A DNA stretch of 64,000 bases, from the NCBI RefSeq assembly GCF_000715075.1, contig NC_134101.1, forward strand, positions 26,714,822 to 26,778,821, written 5' to 3'. Source of the DNA: Nicotiana tabacum. Lineage: Eukaryota; Streptophyta; Magnoliopsida; Solanales; Solanaceae. Both the position numbers and the translations under genes were made by a program. The notes below the pieces were generated by a model. The model did not search any database. It was not told the origin of the DNA and worked only from the letters and a program-made list of their open reading frames with translations. This document shows positions 34,499-45,690 of the stretch, in pieces; positions within the stretch are counted from its first letter, which is position 1; each line of letters opens with the position of its first letter.

Positions 34499-34569
34499 GC
34501 AACAAGAGGTGTCAGTTGTAATTCAAGTGTAACATACAAGAACACCAGAGAGACAGTGAACACACAGTG

Positions 34570-34945
34570 TAAAACATGCTTGCAGGGTAGGGGAGTGTGG
34601 TCCGCACAATTATAAGTGTGGTCGCAGGCAGGGCATTGCGGACCTCATAGTTTGATCTTGTGGTCGTAGAACTGAATCTGCGGTCCGCACAATTATTAAT
34701 GCGACCGCTGACTTGGAGTGCAATCCACACTTTTTCTATCGCGGCCGCATATCAGATTCACCAAAATGCAAACTCTCTAAAGACAGAGAATGGGCTGTTT
34801 TGTGGCCGCACTCACTTTTTTGCGGCCGCGATGGGATTTCTGCGGTCCGCACAATATTCAGTGCGGCCGCAGAATCATGCTCGACCCAAGACCCTAATCT
34901 CAACTTTTGCGGACTGCACAATTTCTTGTGCGGGCGCAGGTTTTA
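34570..34945. repeat. GCGGCCGC-type array in the leader of the extra ORF of D
   Basis: Repeated GCGGTCCGCA, GCGGCCGCA and GTCCGCACAAT motifs recur every 20-50 bp. It resembles the arrays of the D LTRs in motif but not in intervening sequence. ORFs at 34660-35001 and 34736-34921 are shadows. Confidence 0.75.
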
Positions 34946-35318
34946 AAACATTTACGAGCAGAGTTTCTAGGGTTAACATTTTTTGCACAAATTTGACATG
35001 ATATTAACATTTTAGCATTAAAATCAATTCACCTATTCCCCATAGAGCAATTATCAGTTGACCCTCTACAGTTTAAACCCCACATTGTTGTAAAATTGAA
35101 TTCTATTGACAAATAGCCTAAAACTACCTAACAAATTATAAATTAAACTAAAAATTGAAACATTCTACAAGTAATTGAAGCATACCAGATATGAAGTGGT
35201 GCAAATGAGTGATCACAGATGTTGATTGCGTGTGGCAGATGATTTAACAGACGATTTTAATATTGTAGATTTGTGAGTGCTCAGAGAGGGAAAAAAATGA
35301 ATAGTAGCCCTAAGTCTA

Positions 35319-35330
35319 CTATTTATACTG
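35319..35330 (-). promoter_or_regulatory. Candidate internal promoter TATA box of D
   Basis: On the minus strand CAGTATAAATAG lies directly downstream of a GCGGCCGC-type array (35335-35660) and about 0.8 kb upstream of the extra ORF. The layout equals that of the D LTR promoter, where TGTATAAATA lies at 42551-42560. It could give the extra ORF its own transcript; this is inference. Confidence 0.5.
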
Positions 35331-35334
35331 GACG

Positions 35335-35660
35335 ATCTGACTAAGGGATAATAGGATGAGTGCGGCCGTAGAATTCCTACTGCGGTCTGCACTCTGTTAC
35401 CTAGGGCTCAAAAACCCTTGCTGATCTGCGGTTCGTAGAATTTGAAGTGCGACCGCAGATTTTTGTTGCGGACCGCAGATTTTGATGTGCGACCGCACTT
35501 TGGCCAATTCTCTAACAAACCAACTTCAGAGAGTTTGCATTTTTTCCTTTCAATTTGTGTGGTCCACACTGTAATTGTGCGGCCGCAGCTCCCTTTTGAT
35601 GTAGCAATCACAATTGTGCGGTTCGCACAATGTACATGTGGTCCGCACTTCTTTCCATAC
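35335..35660. repeat. GCGGCCGC-type array upstream of the internal TATA box of D
   Basis: Motifs include GTGCGGCCGTAGAATTCC, GTGCGACCGCAGATTTTTG, GTGCGGCCGCAGCTCCC and GTGCGGTTCGCACAAT. Many are near-perfect inverted repeats. Position and spacing relative to the TATA box mirror the LTR arrays. Confidence 0.75.
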
Positions 35661-35759
35661 TTAGCCAATTTTCTGGGCGCTGTTCCTATAAAGTACATTC
35701 ATCCCTGCAACACACTTCAAATCCAGTTAACGCGAAAATAACACCTATCTACAAGAGAA

Positions 35760-36839
35760 GAAAAGAAAAGAAAGAAAAAGAAACATGGGTTGCCTCCCAA
35801 GAAGCGCTTGATTTAACATCGTGGAACGACGATGTTGACCCCATCATTTTGAATTGAATAACTTCCAACACGTGGCCATCATCAACCTTTCCCAAATAAT
35901 GCTTCACTCGGTGACCATTGACTCAGAATACCTCATCATTTTTGTTTTTCAAGTCCAAAGCACCAAAAGGTGTCACATCCACAATTTCAAAGGGACCACT
36001 CCACTTAGATTTCAGCTTTCCGGGAAACATCTTTAACCGTGAGTTGAACAATAAAACAAGATAGCCCACCTTGAACTCCTTGTTCCGAATGTATTTGTCA
36101 TGAAAGTACTTCAACTTCTCTTTGTACAAGGACGAACTTGCATATGCATGGTACCGGAACTCATCCAATTCATTCAAATGTGCAACCCGCAAGTTAGCGA
36201 CTGCATCTCAATCAAGATTCAACTTCTTTAAAGCCCACATGGTTTTGTGCTCAAGTTCTACTGGAAGATGACAAGCTTTGACAAATACCAACCGGTATGG
36301 AGACATCCCGATAGGAGTTTTGAAAGCAGGCTGATAAGCCCATAGTGCATCACCAAGCTTCTTTGACCAATCTGTCTGGTTAGCATTCACTATTTTGGAC
36401 AAGATACTCTTTATCTCTCGGTTGGACACTTCCACTTAATCGCGAGCTTGTGGATGATAGGGAGTCGTAACTTTATGACTGACGCCATACTTTCCAAGCA
36501 AAGTGTCAAAATCCTTATTGCAAAAGTGCGACCCCCCATCACTTATGATAGCCCGTGGAGTACCAAATCTTGTGAAAATATTCTTCTTCAAGAACGCCAC
36601 CACACTTCTCGATTCATTGTTGGGTAGAGCAATGGACTCAACCCTTTTATACACATAATAAATCGCGACCAAGATGTAGGTGTTTCCACAAGAACTCACA
36701 AAAGGACCCATGAAGTCAATACCCCACACATCAAAGATATCAATCTCCAAAATGGTAGTGAGAGGCATTTCATTCTTCTTCGAGATTCCACTGGCCCGTT
36801 GGCATTCATCACATCTTTTCACCATATCACTTGCATCTT
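35760..36839 (-). pseudogene. Integrase of D, core and C-terminal part
   Basis: From 36839 on the minus strand, after a stop at the junction with the upstream [17 protein letters not shown] (zinc-binding Cys pair), WGIDFMGPF (first Asp), [15 protein letters not shown] (second Asp), TPYHPQARD, a stop near 36433-36435, then [12 protein letters not shown] with the catalytic Glu. Further on come [38 protein letters not shown], and KSKWSGPFEIVDVTPFGAL. A stop follows EVF at ~35920 before VNGHRVKHYLG. The family inserts element cDNA; here three stops inactivate it. It continues directly from the RNase H frame upstream. Confidence 0.88.
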
Positions 36840-38388
36840 TTTAGAGAGTGGGCCAATAGAAACCACAACTTAGCACTTTAGCCTTCATTCTTGCTCCGCC
36901 ATGGTGACCACCATAAGGTGAAGAATGGCAAGCCTCAAGAATAACATTTTGCTCTTCGTCTGGTACACATCTTCTAATTACCCCATCCATACAAATCCGG
37001 AAAAGGTATGGCTCGTCCCAATAATAATCTTGACAATCCCGTTTGAGCTTCTTCCTTTGATTTGAAGAGAAACCATCCGGGATGATTCCACACACAAGGA
37101 AGTTTGCTAGATCCGCGAACCATGTCACCTCCTTCATTGAAATAGCAAATAGTTGCTCGTCGGGGAAGGAGTCATTGATTTCAAGGCCATTATGCGGCCT
37201 CCCCTCCTCCTCCAAACGAGACAAGTGGTCCGCCACTTGATTTTCACTCCCTTTTTGATCTTGGATGTCAATATCAAATTCTTGCAACAATAGCACCCAT
37301 CTCATCAACTGAGCTTTTGAATCTTTTTTGCTCATAAGATAGCGAAGTGCCGCATGATCCATATGAACAATAACCTTTGCACCCATCAAGTGTGGGCGAA
37401 ACTTCTCAATTGCAAACACAATGGCAAGGAGCTCTTTCTCTGTAATGGTGTAATTGACTTGGGCATCATTCATGGTCTTACTAACATAGTAGACCGGATG
37501 AAAAACCTTGTTGATTTGTTGCCCCAAAACTTCTCCAACCGCTACATCACTAGCATCGCACATGAGCTCAAAAGGAATACTCCAATTAGGAGTAGTGATA
37601 ATGGGAGTGGTTGTCAACTTGAACTTTAGAAATTCAAAGGCTCTCACGCAATCATCATTGAAGTAAAACTTAGAATCTTTCTCTAAGATCTTGCATAATG
37701 GGTTCACCACTTTAGAAAAATCCTTTATGAAGCGCCAGTAGAACCCCGCGTGACCCAAAAAACTTCGCACGCCTTTCACTAAAGTTGGAGGTGGAAGTTT
37801 AGAAATCACCTCTATCTTCGCCTTGTCGATCTCTATGCCATTATTTGAAATCTTGTGGCCAAGTACAATGCTTTCCTCGACCATGAAATGACATTTCTCC
37901 CAATTCAACACCAAATTCGTTTCTTCACACCTTGCCAATAGTCTATCCAGATTTGCCAAACAATCATCAAAGGAATTCCCGACTACCGAGAAGTCATCCA
38001 TGAAGACTTCAAGTTAGTCCTCTAACATATCTGTAAAGATCGCCATCATACACCTTTGAAAGGTCGCCGGTGCATTGCATAAGCCAAATGGCATCCGCTT
38101 GAAAGCGAAAGTTCCATAGGGACAGGTGAAAGTTGTTTTCTCTTGATCTTTCGGGGCAATAAGGATTTGGTTGTAGCCTGAATATCCATCTAGAAAGCAA
38201 TAGAAAGCACGACCGGCCAACCTATCAAGCATTTGATCAAGGAAGGGAAGTGGAAAATGATCCTTCCTCGTGGCTTTGTTAAGCTTGCGATAGTCCATAC
38301 ACACTCTCCACCCGGGCACCGTTCTTGTGGGAATCAACTCGTTCTTGTCATTGGTGACCACTGTCATGCCCCCTTCTTTGGGACACAT
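36840..38388 (-). pseudogene. RT, RNase H and integrase zinc finger of D
   Basis: The RT N-terminal part (38388-38014) has VCMDYRKLNKATRKDHFPLP, FYCFLDGYSGYNQILIAP, and PYGTFAFKRMPFGLCNAPAT. An in-frame TAA at 38011-38013 falls just before the catalytic [11 protein letters not shown]. The 386-codon open stretch 38001-36841 then holds the rest of RT ([37 protein letters not shown]), RNase H ([59 protein letters not shown]) and the first zinc-binding His pair of integrase ([13 protein letters not shown]). The RNase H catalytic acids are all visible. A single nonsense change therefore breaks an otherwise well kept pol. Confidence 0.92.
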
Positions 38389-39416
38389 TGCACCGGAGAA
38401 GTCTACGAACTATCGGAAATGGGGTAGACAACCCAACATCCAACCATTTGATAATCTCCTTTTTTACCACGTCTTGTATAGCTTCGTTGAGTCTCCTTTG
38501 ATGTTCAATAGACGGTTTGGCATCTTCCTCCAAGTTAATATTGTGCATGCAAAATGCGGGGCTTATTTCCCGAATATCCACCAAAGTCCATCCAATAGCC
38601 TTCTTCCTCTTGTAGAGCACCGCCAATGTGGAGTCAACCTGCACGTTAGTCAAACAAGAGAAAAGAATAACCAGTAAAGTAGAACAAGGGCCAAGAAATT
38701 CATACCTAAGATGTGGAGGCAATGGCTTCAACTCCAAAGTAGGAGGCTCTTCAATTGAAGGCTTTTTAGGAGGAGTTTTCCTATTATCAAGATCCAAGGA
38801 AAGTTTCCAGGGTGTATAGTTGTACGACCCCATTCCTTGCAAAGAATCCACACATTCTATGAAGCCATCTATCTCGTCATCATCAAAGTTGAGCAAGACA
38901 GCCTCCAACATATCACCCATATTAATCGTTGTACTTATATCATCAACAATCACATCGGTCACCAATTCCACAAAAGAACATACTTCATTGCAATTTGGTT
39001 GTCGCATAGATTTGCACACGTGGAACACCACCTTTTCATCACCTACCCGAAAAGTAATTTCTCCGGCTTCCATATCAACCAGAGCCTTCCCCGTGGCAAG
39101 GAAAGGTCTTCAAGGAATAATCGGCACCTTATAGTCCACTACACAATCAAGAATAACAAAATCCACCAGAAAAATAAACTTATCAATACGAACCAAATAC
39201 ATCTTCAATCACTCCCAACGGTCTCTTCATTGTACGATCGGCCATTTGTAATCTCATAGATGTGGGTCTTGGTTTCCCAATTCCCAAGGTCTTAAAAATC
39301 GAATAGGGCTTCAAATTGATACTTTTCCTAAGATCACAAAGAGTTTTAGCAAACTCGGCACGTCCAATGGTACAAGGGATTGTGAAAGCACCAGGATCTT
39401 CCAATTTAGGAGCCAT
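38389..39416 (-). pseudogene. Protease and pol start of D
   Basis: From 39416: [20 protein letters not shown] is the typical retropepsin start of Athila elements, then [20 protein letters not shown]. The expected Asp-Leu-Gly of the active site reads Asp-Leu-Arg, so the enzyme should be inactive. [13 protein letters not shown] follows, then a frame break near 39183-39073. The next ORF (39073-38348) carries EITFRVGDEKVVFHV, SYNYTPWKLSLDLDNRKTPP, and KKAIGWTLVDIREISPAFCM leading into RT. The order protease, linker, RT is normal. Confidence 0.82.
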
Positions 39417-41511
39417 CTAATGCACAATCGCACTCACTTGATGAGTGACCTTGATGGTTTCAAAATTCATCGACCGCTTCATTGTCACCAAGTCCTTCAA
39501 AAACTTTGCATAACCGGGCATTTTCTCCAAGGCTTCAAATAATAGCACATTTACCGAGAGACTCTTCATCATGTCAATGAACTTTTTGAATTGATTCTCG
39601 CCATTTTTCTTAGCGAGTTTTTGAGGATATGGAGGAGGTGGCTTAGGCAATTGTGCCTTAGCCTTTTTCACTACTGATTCCAGTATGTCAATAACATGAT
39701 CCCGAGATGGGTTCACTTCCTCTTGAGTCTCTTCCACATTGTCATCAATAGCAATCCGCACTTCATCATTTTTTTGCACCACATTGTTCGGGATCTCCTC
39801 TTCTTCTACCACTTGCTCATCATCCATAAGTTGCCTTTGACTAGAGGTGGGTTCATTCCCACCTCCTCCACTTGTTGTAGTAACGGCCATGGCATGCCCC
39901 GTATTGTTCCCACCCTTTGGGTTCACCACCGTGTCACTTGGTAGTGCCCCCTTAGGATGAGAATTTAAAGCTTGAGAAATTTGTCCCATTTACACTCCTA
40001 AGTTACGGATCAAGGTGTTGTGTGAAGCAAGTTGAGCATCGGAATCAGAATTCTTCTCCATCATTTACTTGAACATGTTCTCAATATGGCCCATTTCATT
40101 GTTGGAAGAACTAGGACCATGGGAAGGATAAAGAGGTGGGTTGCTCGGTTGTTGATACATCGGGGGCCTTTGAAAACCCGATCCCTGATTTCCTTGACTG
40201 TTATTCCACCCGCCTTGATGGTTGCCTACCCCATTGCCTTGGTTATTGTTGTTATGCCAATTCTCTTGATTATTGCTTCCACTCCAATTGCCTTGACTGT
40301 TGTTGTCATTCCAATTGCTTTGATTATTTCCACCACTCCAATTACCTTAGTTGTGAGAATTCCAATTGCCTTGATTATTTTGAGATCTCCATAGTTGTTG
40401 GCTAGGGCCTTGGTAGTTGTTTCTTTGCCCTTGAAAGTTGTTCACATATTGGACCTCCTATTCTTGGTCATTGTAAGATTCATCTTGATCAAATCCAATA
40501 TCATCTTGCACAAAATTGTCCACTCTTTGTTGCACTTGTGGACTTCTTGTTCTTTGCTTGTTCACCATCATACCTACTCTCTCTATTGCATTGACTTGCC
40601 TCGAGTTTTGCACTTGTTGAAGTTAAGCATTTGCCAATTGGTTCATGGTGGTAGTCAACTCGGCTATGGCTTGTCCATGATCATGCAACTCTTTGTGAAG
40701 GTGAATCACATTGGGGTCACCTTATGGAACATTAGCCCGAGATTGCCACACCGATGAAGTATCCACCATCTCATCCAAGATATCACACACCTCCGCATAA
40801 GGCGTAGTCATGAAGTTCCCATCAGCAAGTTGATTCACTACACATTGGTTGGTTATATTAATCCCCCGATAGAAAGTTTGTTGAATCATGTTCTCTGTCA
40901 TATCATTGTTGGGGCATTCTTTCACCATTGTTCTATACATTTCCCATATCTCGTGTAGTGGTTCATTGGGCTCTTGCTTGAATGCTAGAATTTCATCACG
41001 AAGAATAGCCATGTGCCGGGAGAGAAGTACTTAGAAATAAATTTCTCTGCTAATTCATCCCAAGTATGAATGGAATGATTTGGCAAACATTTCAACCAAT
41101 CTAAAACTTTCCCCCGTAGAGAGAAGGGGAAAAGCCTTAGCCTCAAAGCATCCTCGGAGACATTTGTTTGTTTACTCCCCCAATACGTATCTATGAACCC
41201 CTTCAAGTGTTTGTATGCATTTTGACCTGGTGCACCGGTGAAGAACCTTTGTTGCTCGGGCAAAGTGAGCATCACGTTGGTTATTTAAAAGTTTTTCGCC
41301 CTAATATGGGGAGGGACTATAGCACTTGCATCCCCTTCATTCGGCAATACACGGTGTGGAGCCGCTCGTGGTGGAGGTGGGGGTGGAACATGCACATTAT
41401 CATGAGGCGGTTGGCCTCGTCTATTGGCTTGAGGTTCAAGACCTCATCCGTTTGATCATCCTCAACATCTACATCCCTCAAAGGTAAGTTTTCGAGCTCA
41501 TTGTTTTCCAT
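39417..41511 (-). pseudogene. gag of element D
   Basis: It starts MENNELENLPLRDVDVEDDQ at 41511 and continues in shifted frames: LTLPEQQRFFTGAPGQNAYK, LRLRLFPFSLRGKVLDWLKC, DELAEKFISKYFSPG (capsid-like retrotransposon gag domain, 41275-40985), then EILAFKQEPNEPLHEIWEMY. The 40050-40700 region encodes Gln/Asn/Gly-rich repeats with the pattern GNW-x(2-3)-NNNQ. The C-terminal part (39989-39417) has GALPSDTVVNPKGGNN and YPQKLAKKNGENQFKKFIDM as in Athila gag. Gag would form the particle shell that packages element RNA. Several stops break it. Plus-strand ORFs over this region are shadows. Confidence 0.87.
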
Positions 41512-41614
41512 GATTGCACCTACAATTTCTCAACACGTTAGTAACACGGAAGGAAAAGAAGATATTCCCATAAAAAAACACACCTAAATATATATATCTA
41601 ACACCGTTTTTAGC

Positions 41615-41632
41615 TCCCCGACAACTGCGCCA
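41615..41632 (-). promoter_or_regulatory. Primer-binding site of element D (tRNA-Asp type)
   Basis: On the minus strand TGGCGCAGTTGTCGGGGA lies five bases inside the 5' LTR. Athila elements usually have TGGCGCCGTTGCCGGGGA, complementary to a tRNA-Asp 3' end; two positions differ. Confidence 0.8.
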
Positions 41633-41637
41633 AAATT

Positions 41638-43147
41638 TGATCTCGTCCAATTTCACACCTCAATTCAAGGTTATGAAACAGTCGAATGCAATGATAGTAC
41701 CCAACAAGAGTCGGGGTCGATTTTCACAGGGAGCTAAATATGGGAGTTAGGAGTATATATTGTAGTATGTGAATTTAACTATCTCAATTTACACTTCCAC
41801 AAATTGGAGTTGTTTTTAAGTCTAATTTAAAAGTAAGAGTGCAAGTTGATAAATAAAATTAAGAAATTATTTTTGTTATTTTTCAAGTTTTGTAAAAAGC
41901 CTAGGGCTATGACCATCACCTAGGTGTTTGCCTAATGGGATACAAACCTTAATGTTTGTTTTATTGATCAGGGTGTATTATATCTATCAACACTCAATTA
42001 CCACTCAATACCTCTCGGTCAGAGAGTGATTTTGCCCAATTTGGCTTTCTCAAGTCCAAATGGGTATTGCACAAAACGGTTGATAAAAGCTCAAGTCGTA
42101 TTATTACTATCTCTAGGTTGAACCCTTTAATTAGGATTATCAATCTCTCGATTGACCCAATTTCTTGTTAGCCAAGTTTCCTAGACTAAGTCTCTCTTTC
42201 TCAAGTAGATACCAAGTCAAATAGGCATGAACCAATGTTTGCAATCATTAATTCCACAAATTAAAACATGAACAAGGCTAAATAATAAACACTCAACCAT
42301 AAACAAGCATTAAATTAAACACCCATAAGGTTTATACACTAGGGTTGGGTCACACCCCTAGTGAAAATCTAGCTACTCATGCTTGAAATTGAAGAAAAAG
42401 AAATGATAATTAAACTCATATTGCAAGATTAAAATGATAAAATATATGTTAAAATAGCTCAAAATATGAAAAACTACTAAAAGAAGTAAAGAGGAACGGC
42501 TATCGTTAGCTGCTGATTTCAAAAATTAATCTCAAATTATAAAACTCGTCTATTTATACAGGGCTGGAAATTTCGGACGAAAATGCACTTCGGAAGGTTC
42601 TGCGGCCACATAATTCCATGTGCGGTCCATAGATTTCTTCAAATTGTCATGGCTGGGAGTCTGCGGCCGCATAATTCTGATATGCGGCTGCCAGGCACTC
42701 TTTTTGCGGACCACACTTTTGTCATTGCGGCCGCATCTTGCTCTTCTATGGTCTGCACTTTTACATCTACGGCCGCATAGCATTTCTTCTGCGGCCGCAC
42801 AATTCCAGTGAGGTCCGCACTTTTGATGGACTTGGAATGCACATTCTCTGAACTTTGCTCTGGCCCAGCTTTTGCGGATCGCACTTTGCACCAAAATCTG
42901 CTGGCTTTTCCTTCATCATCTACGGCCGCAGATGATATTTTGCGGTTCGCACTTTTGAGCTTCTGTGCCATTTATGTCCTTGAGTTTAGATTACTAATTT
43001 TTGAGTTGGATTTCATCTCAAGAGTCCATCTTCCAATATTCCTGCAATTTAGCATATTTTATCAGTTTTCGGGAACACAATTAAACGCTCTTGGATTAAA
43101 ACAAAAGCTAAAAGGCACTAATAAGTAGTCAAAATCTCCACTTATAA
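41638..43147 (-). repeat. 5' LTR of element D (1510 bp)
   Basis: Matches 29187-30700 closely. The terminal CA of the left copy is AA here (TTATAA at 43142-43147). It carries the GCGGCCGC-type array at 42600-42960 and, just downstream on the minus strand, TATA (TGTATAAATA, 42551-42560). ORFs at 42550-43128 are array shadows. Confidence 0.92.
42551..42560 (-). promoter_or_regulatory. TATA box of D 5' LTR
   Basis: TGTATAAATA on the minus strand, about 40 bp downstream of the CpG-rich array. It is the expected promoter for full-length element RNA. Confidence 0.7.
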
Positions 43148-43152
43148 CCTCG

Positions 43153-43901
43153 ACCGTTGATTTGGTAGCATCGGAATCGCCGGGAGCTATGAAAGACCTG
43201 GGAACCCCATAGTCATCGTCCTCACCCATCTCATGCTTCTTCGTTTGGGACAGAGTCGGTGTCAATAGTTGCTATTTGGTTTCTCCCTTCGTGACCAGAC
43301 CCAGCTCATTCAGTGTCAAAAGTGTGGATATCGGGACCACCTCATTGACCGCGAACCTCTTTTTTATGGCCAGAGTTTCTCCGTAAACTGTTTTTATTCC
43401 TATCGGCTTCGGGAACTTCAAAACCTGATGCAGAGTTGAGGGTACCTCCTTCATGTTGTGAATCCATGGTCTTCCGAACAAAGCATTGTACCTCATGTCC
43501 CCTTCTATCACATAGAACTTTGTTTCCTGAAAGGTCCCGACGGTATTCACTGGTAACGTTATCTCCCCTTTGGTGGTCTCACATGCCATGTTGAACCCAT
43601 TTAGGACTCGAAGCGCAGGCACGATCTGATCTCGTAGGTCGAGCTGTTCCACGACCCTCGATCTGATGATGTTGGCTAAGCTACCTGGATCAATTAATAC
43701 ACTCTTAACTCGAGATTTATTTATAAGTACTGATATTACCAGTGCATCATTGTGGGGCTGCACGATCCCCTCAGTGTCTTCGTCGTTGAAGAACAAGGTT
43801 CCCTCTGGCACATAATCCCGAGTCCGTTTTTCCCTTGTGATAAATACTTTGGTGCGCTTCAGCATCTGCCCCTGGGGAACGTCGACCCTACCGATGATCA
43901 T
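43153..43901 (-). pseudogene. Protease and beginning of pol of element C
   Basis: The 209-codon open stretch 43901-43272 holds VDVPQGQMLKRTKVFITREK, then the retropepsin part: VKSVLIDPGSLANIIRSRVV with Asp-Pro-Gly at the active-site position, RVLNGFNMACETTKGEITLP, and DMRYNALFGRPWIHNMKEVP. It then passes to 43265-43153 (GVPRSFIAPGDSDATKSTVE), cut by D. This domain processes Gag-Pol in related elements. Asp-Pro-Gly for Asp-Ser/Thr-Gly is a feature I recall for this family and may not be a loss. Confidence 0.85.
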
Positions 43902-45585
43902 GTTAATGACGAGCTGAGGTTCCTCCTACTTGATTTGTTTACTAGAATCTCTGTTCCTGAAGTGGTTCTTGGCTCGATCACTCAGGAACTCTCGGAGGTA
44001 TCCGTTGTTGAATAGCCGAGCTACTTCCTCTCTTAATTGTCAGTAATCTTCTGTTCTATGGCCGTGAGTGCCATGACATTTGCACATTAGGTTAGGATCC
44101 CTTTGGGTTAGATCGGACTATAGAGGTTGAGGCCATTTGCTATCTTTGATGCGTCCAATGGCGGATGGTGGTGGCGACGTTAAAGTTGTACTCTGATAGC
44201 CTTGGCGCCTTCTTATGCCCGACGGGCCTGTTAAAACTATTTTTTCTCATAATTCCCCGATTTCTTTGACCCCGATCACTCCTCCTTTCACTTTTCATGG
44301 GGTTTCGTCTAGATCCGCTACCTCTTCGGTCTCTATTATATGGATCATATCAATCCCTGTTCGACCTCGGTTCACGATCAACTTCTCTCCTAACTTTGTC
44401 GACGGCTCTGACAGGGTAAACGGACCCGGAAGGGGACCCGAGTTGATCGTCTTTGACCCTGATTTTTGATTGATACTGATTATGTACGTCGGCCCAAGTG
44501 ACAGCCTGGTACTCCACTAGATTTTGTTTCAACTGATGTAAAGCTAACTAGCTTCGAGCATTGAGTCCCTGGGTGAAGGCTTGAACAGCCTAATCGTCTG
44601 CGACCGGAGGCAAGTCCATCCGTTCCATTTGAAACCGGGACACGAATTCCCTAAACATCTCATTATCCCTCTGCTTCTCTTTGAAAAGGTCTAACTTCCT
44701 AGTCTCGACCTTGATAGCCCCGGCGCGTACTTTTACGAAGGAATCTGTAAGCATAGCAAATGAGTCAATAGAATTAGGAGGTAGGTTGTGATACCATATC
44801 ATAGCTCCCTTGGACAGAGTTTCCCCGAACCTTTTTACCAGGACAAACTCGATCTTATCATCCTCCAAGTCGTTTCCTTTGATGGCGCATGTGTAGAAAG
44901 TCACATGCTCATTTGGGTCGGTCCTTCCATTGTACTTAGGAATCTCGGGTATACGAAACTTCTTTGGGATCGGCTTTGAGGCTGCACTCGGAGAAAAAGG
45001 TTTTTGAACAAACTTCTTGAAATCCAGGCCCTTCAATGTCGGAGGTACTCTTGGGATTTGGTCGACCGTGGAATTGTAGGTTTCCACCTTTTTTTCATTG
45101 GCTTCAATTTTCTTCTCCCCTGATTCTATCCCTTTTTATCAATTCCTCGAGTATTTTTATGATCGCGGGGTTGGTCCCCGATTCACTTTCATTCGGCCTC
45201 TCCGTGATCGGTTCATTTCTGTGGGTGACTTTTCGGGATGGCTCGGGATCAACCCTACTCGGCGCTCGGCTTTGGTTCTGCAACTGGGCTATCGCTACCT
45301 GTTGAGCCTATAACATTTCGAAGATCACCCGCAAATTGATCCCATCATTTTCACCATTGTGCGTATTCTGGGAAATCGATTAGACTTCCCTGCGCACGAT
45401 GTTCTCAGGATTGGTAGGAAAATTTGTGTTGATGGCCACATGTGAACCGGCGTCAATAGGGTCCACAACCGAAACTCCGTCGAGATCGACTGGGGTACCT
45501 CGTTACTGGGTGCTACATTGTTGTTCTCGCCATGGTGGTTGGACTCGGCATCTATGTTTAGAGGGGCAGATTGGGCGATGGACAT
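43902..45585 (-). pseudogene. gag of element C
   Basis: The start ATG at 45585 gives MSIAQSAPLNIDAESNHHGE. After frame breaks the capsid part is open at 45087-44590: IPKKFRIPEIPKYNGRTDPN, FGETLSKGAMIWYHNLPPNS, and DNEMFREFVSRFQMERMDLP. It continues near 44532 with NLVEYQAVTWADVHNQYQSK, then an Arg/Asp-rich stretch. A zinc-knuckle remnant (CKCHGTHGHRTEDY) lies near 44040-44090; its last Cys is Tyr here. Gag would form the particle and bind RNA. Stops at several points inactivate it. The downstream neighbour is protease, with no gap. Confidence 0.85.
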
Positions 45586-45670
45586 TTCGAATTTGACATG
45601 GAATCAAAGAACAAGTGTAAAATAGGATGTGCTGCGGGAATCTGTATCAAATTACCGTTATTATCCTTAA

Positions 45671-45687
45671 CCCCACGGTGGGCGCCA
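45671..45687 (-). promoter_or_regulatory. Primer-binding site of element C
   Basis: On the minus strand TGGCGCCCACCGTGGGG lies three bases inside the 5' LTR. The tRNA was not assigned. The extra copy near 20514-20530 has one change (CTCCC for GCCC). Confidence 0.75.
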
Positions 45688-45690
45688 AAC

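Larger units (their letters stand above)
29187..43147 (-). mobile_element. Element D: Athila-type Ty3/gypsy retrotransposon inserted in C
   Basis: Two LTRs, 29187-30700 (3') and 41638-43147 (5'), enclose 10.9 kb read on the minus strand. The order is primer site, gag, protease, RT, RNase H, integrase, an extra ORF, a 1.85-kb spacer and a polypurine tract. The flanks are TCTCG at 29182-29186 and CCTCG at 43148-43152, a 5-bp target duplication with one change. Both flanks are pol codons of C (...STVE / LEQVV...), which proves insertion into that gene. Stops in most ORFs make D non-autonomous now. Confidence 0.93.

Noticed and set aside
34599..35001. Possible CpG island of a host gene
   Set aside because: The GCGGCCGC arrays lie inside element D and recur in its LTRs.
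37354..40757. Plus-strand ORFs opposite D gag-pol
   Set aside because: They are shadows of the minus-strand RT, protease and gag frames and show no conserved domain of their own, unlike the antisense gene of C.
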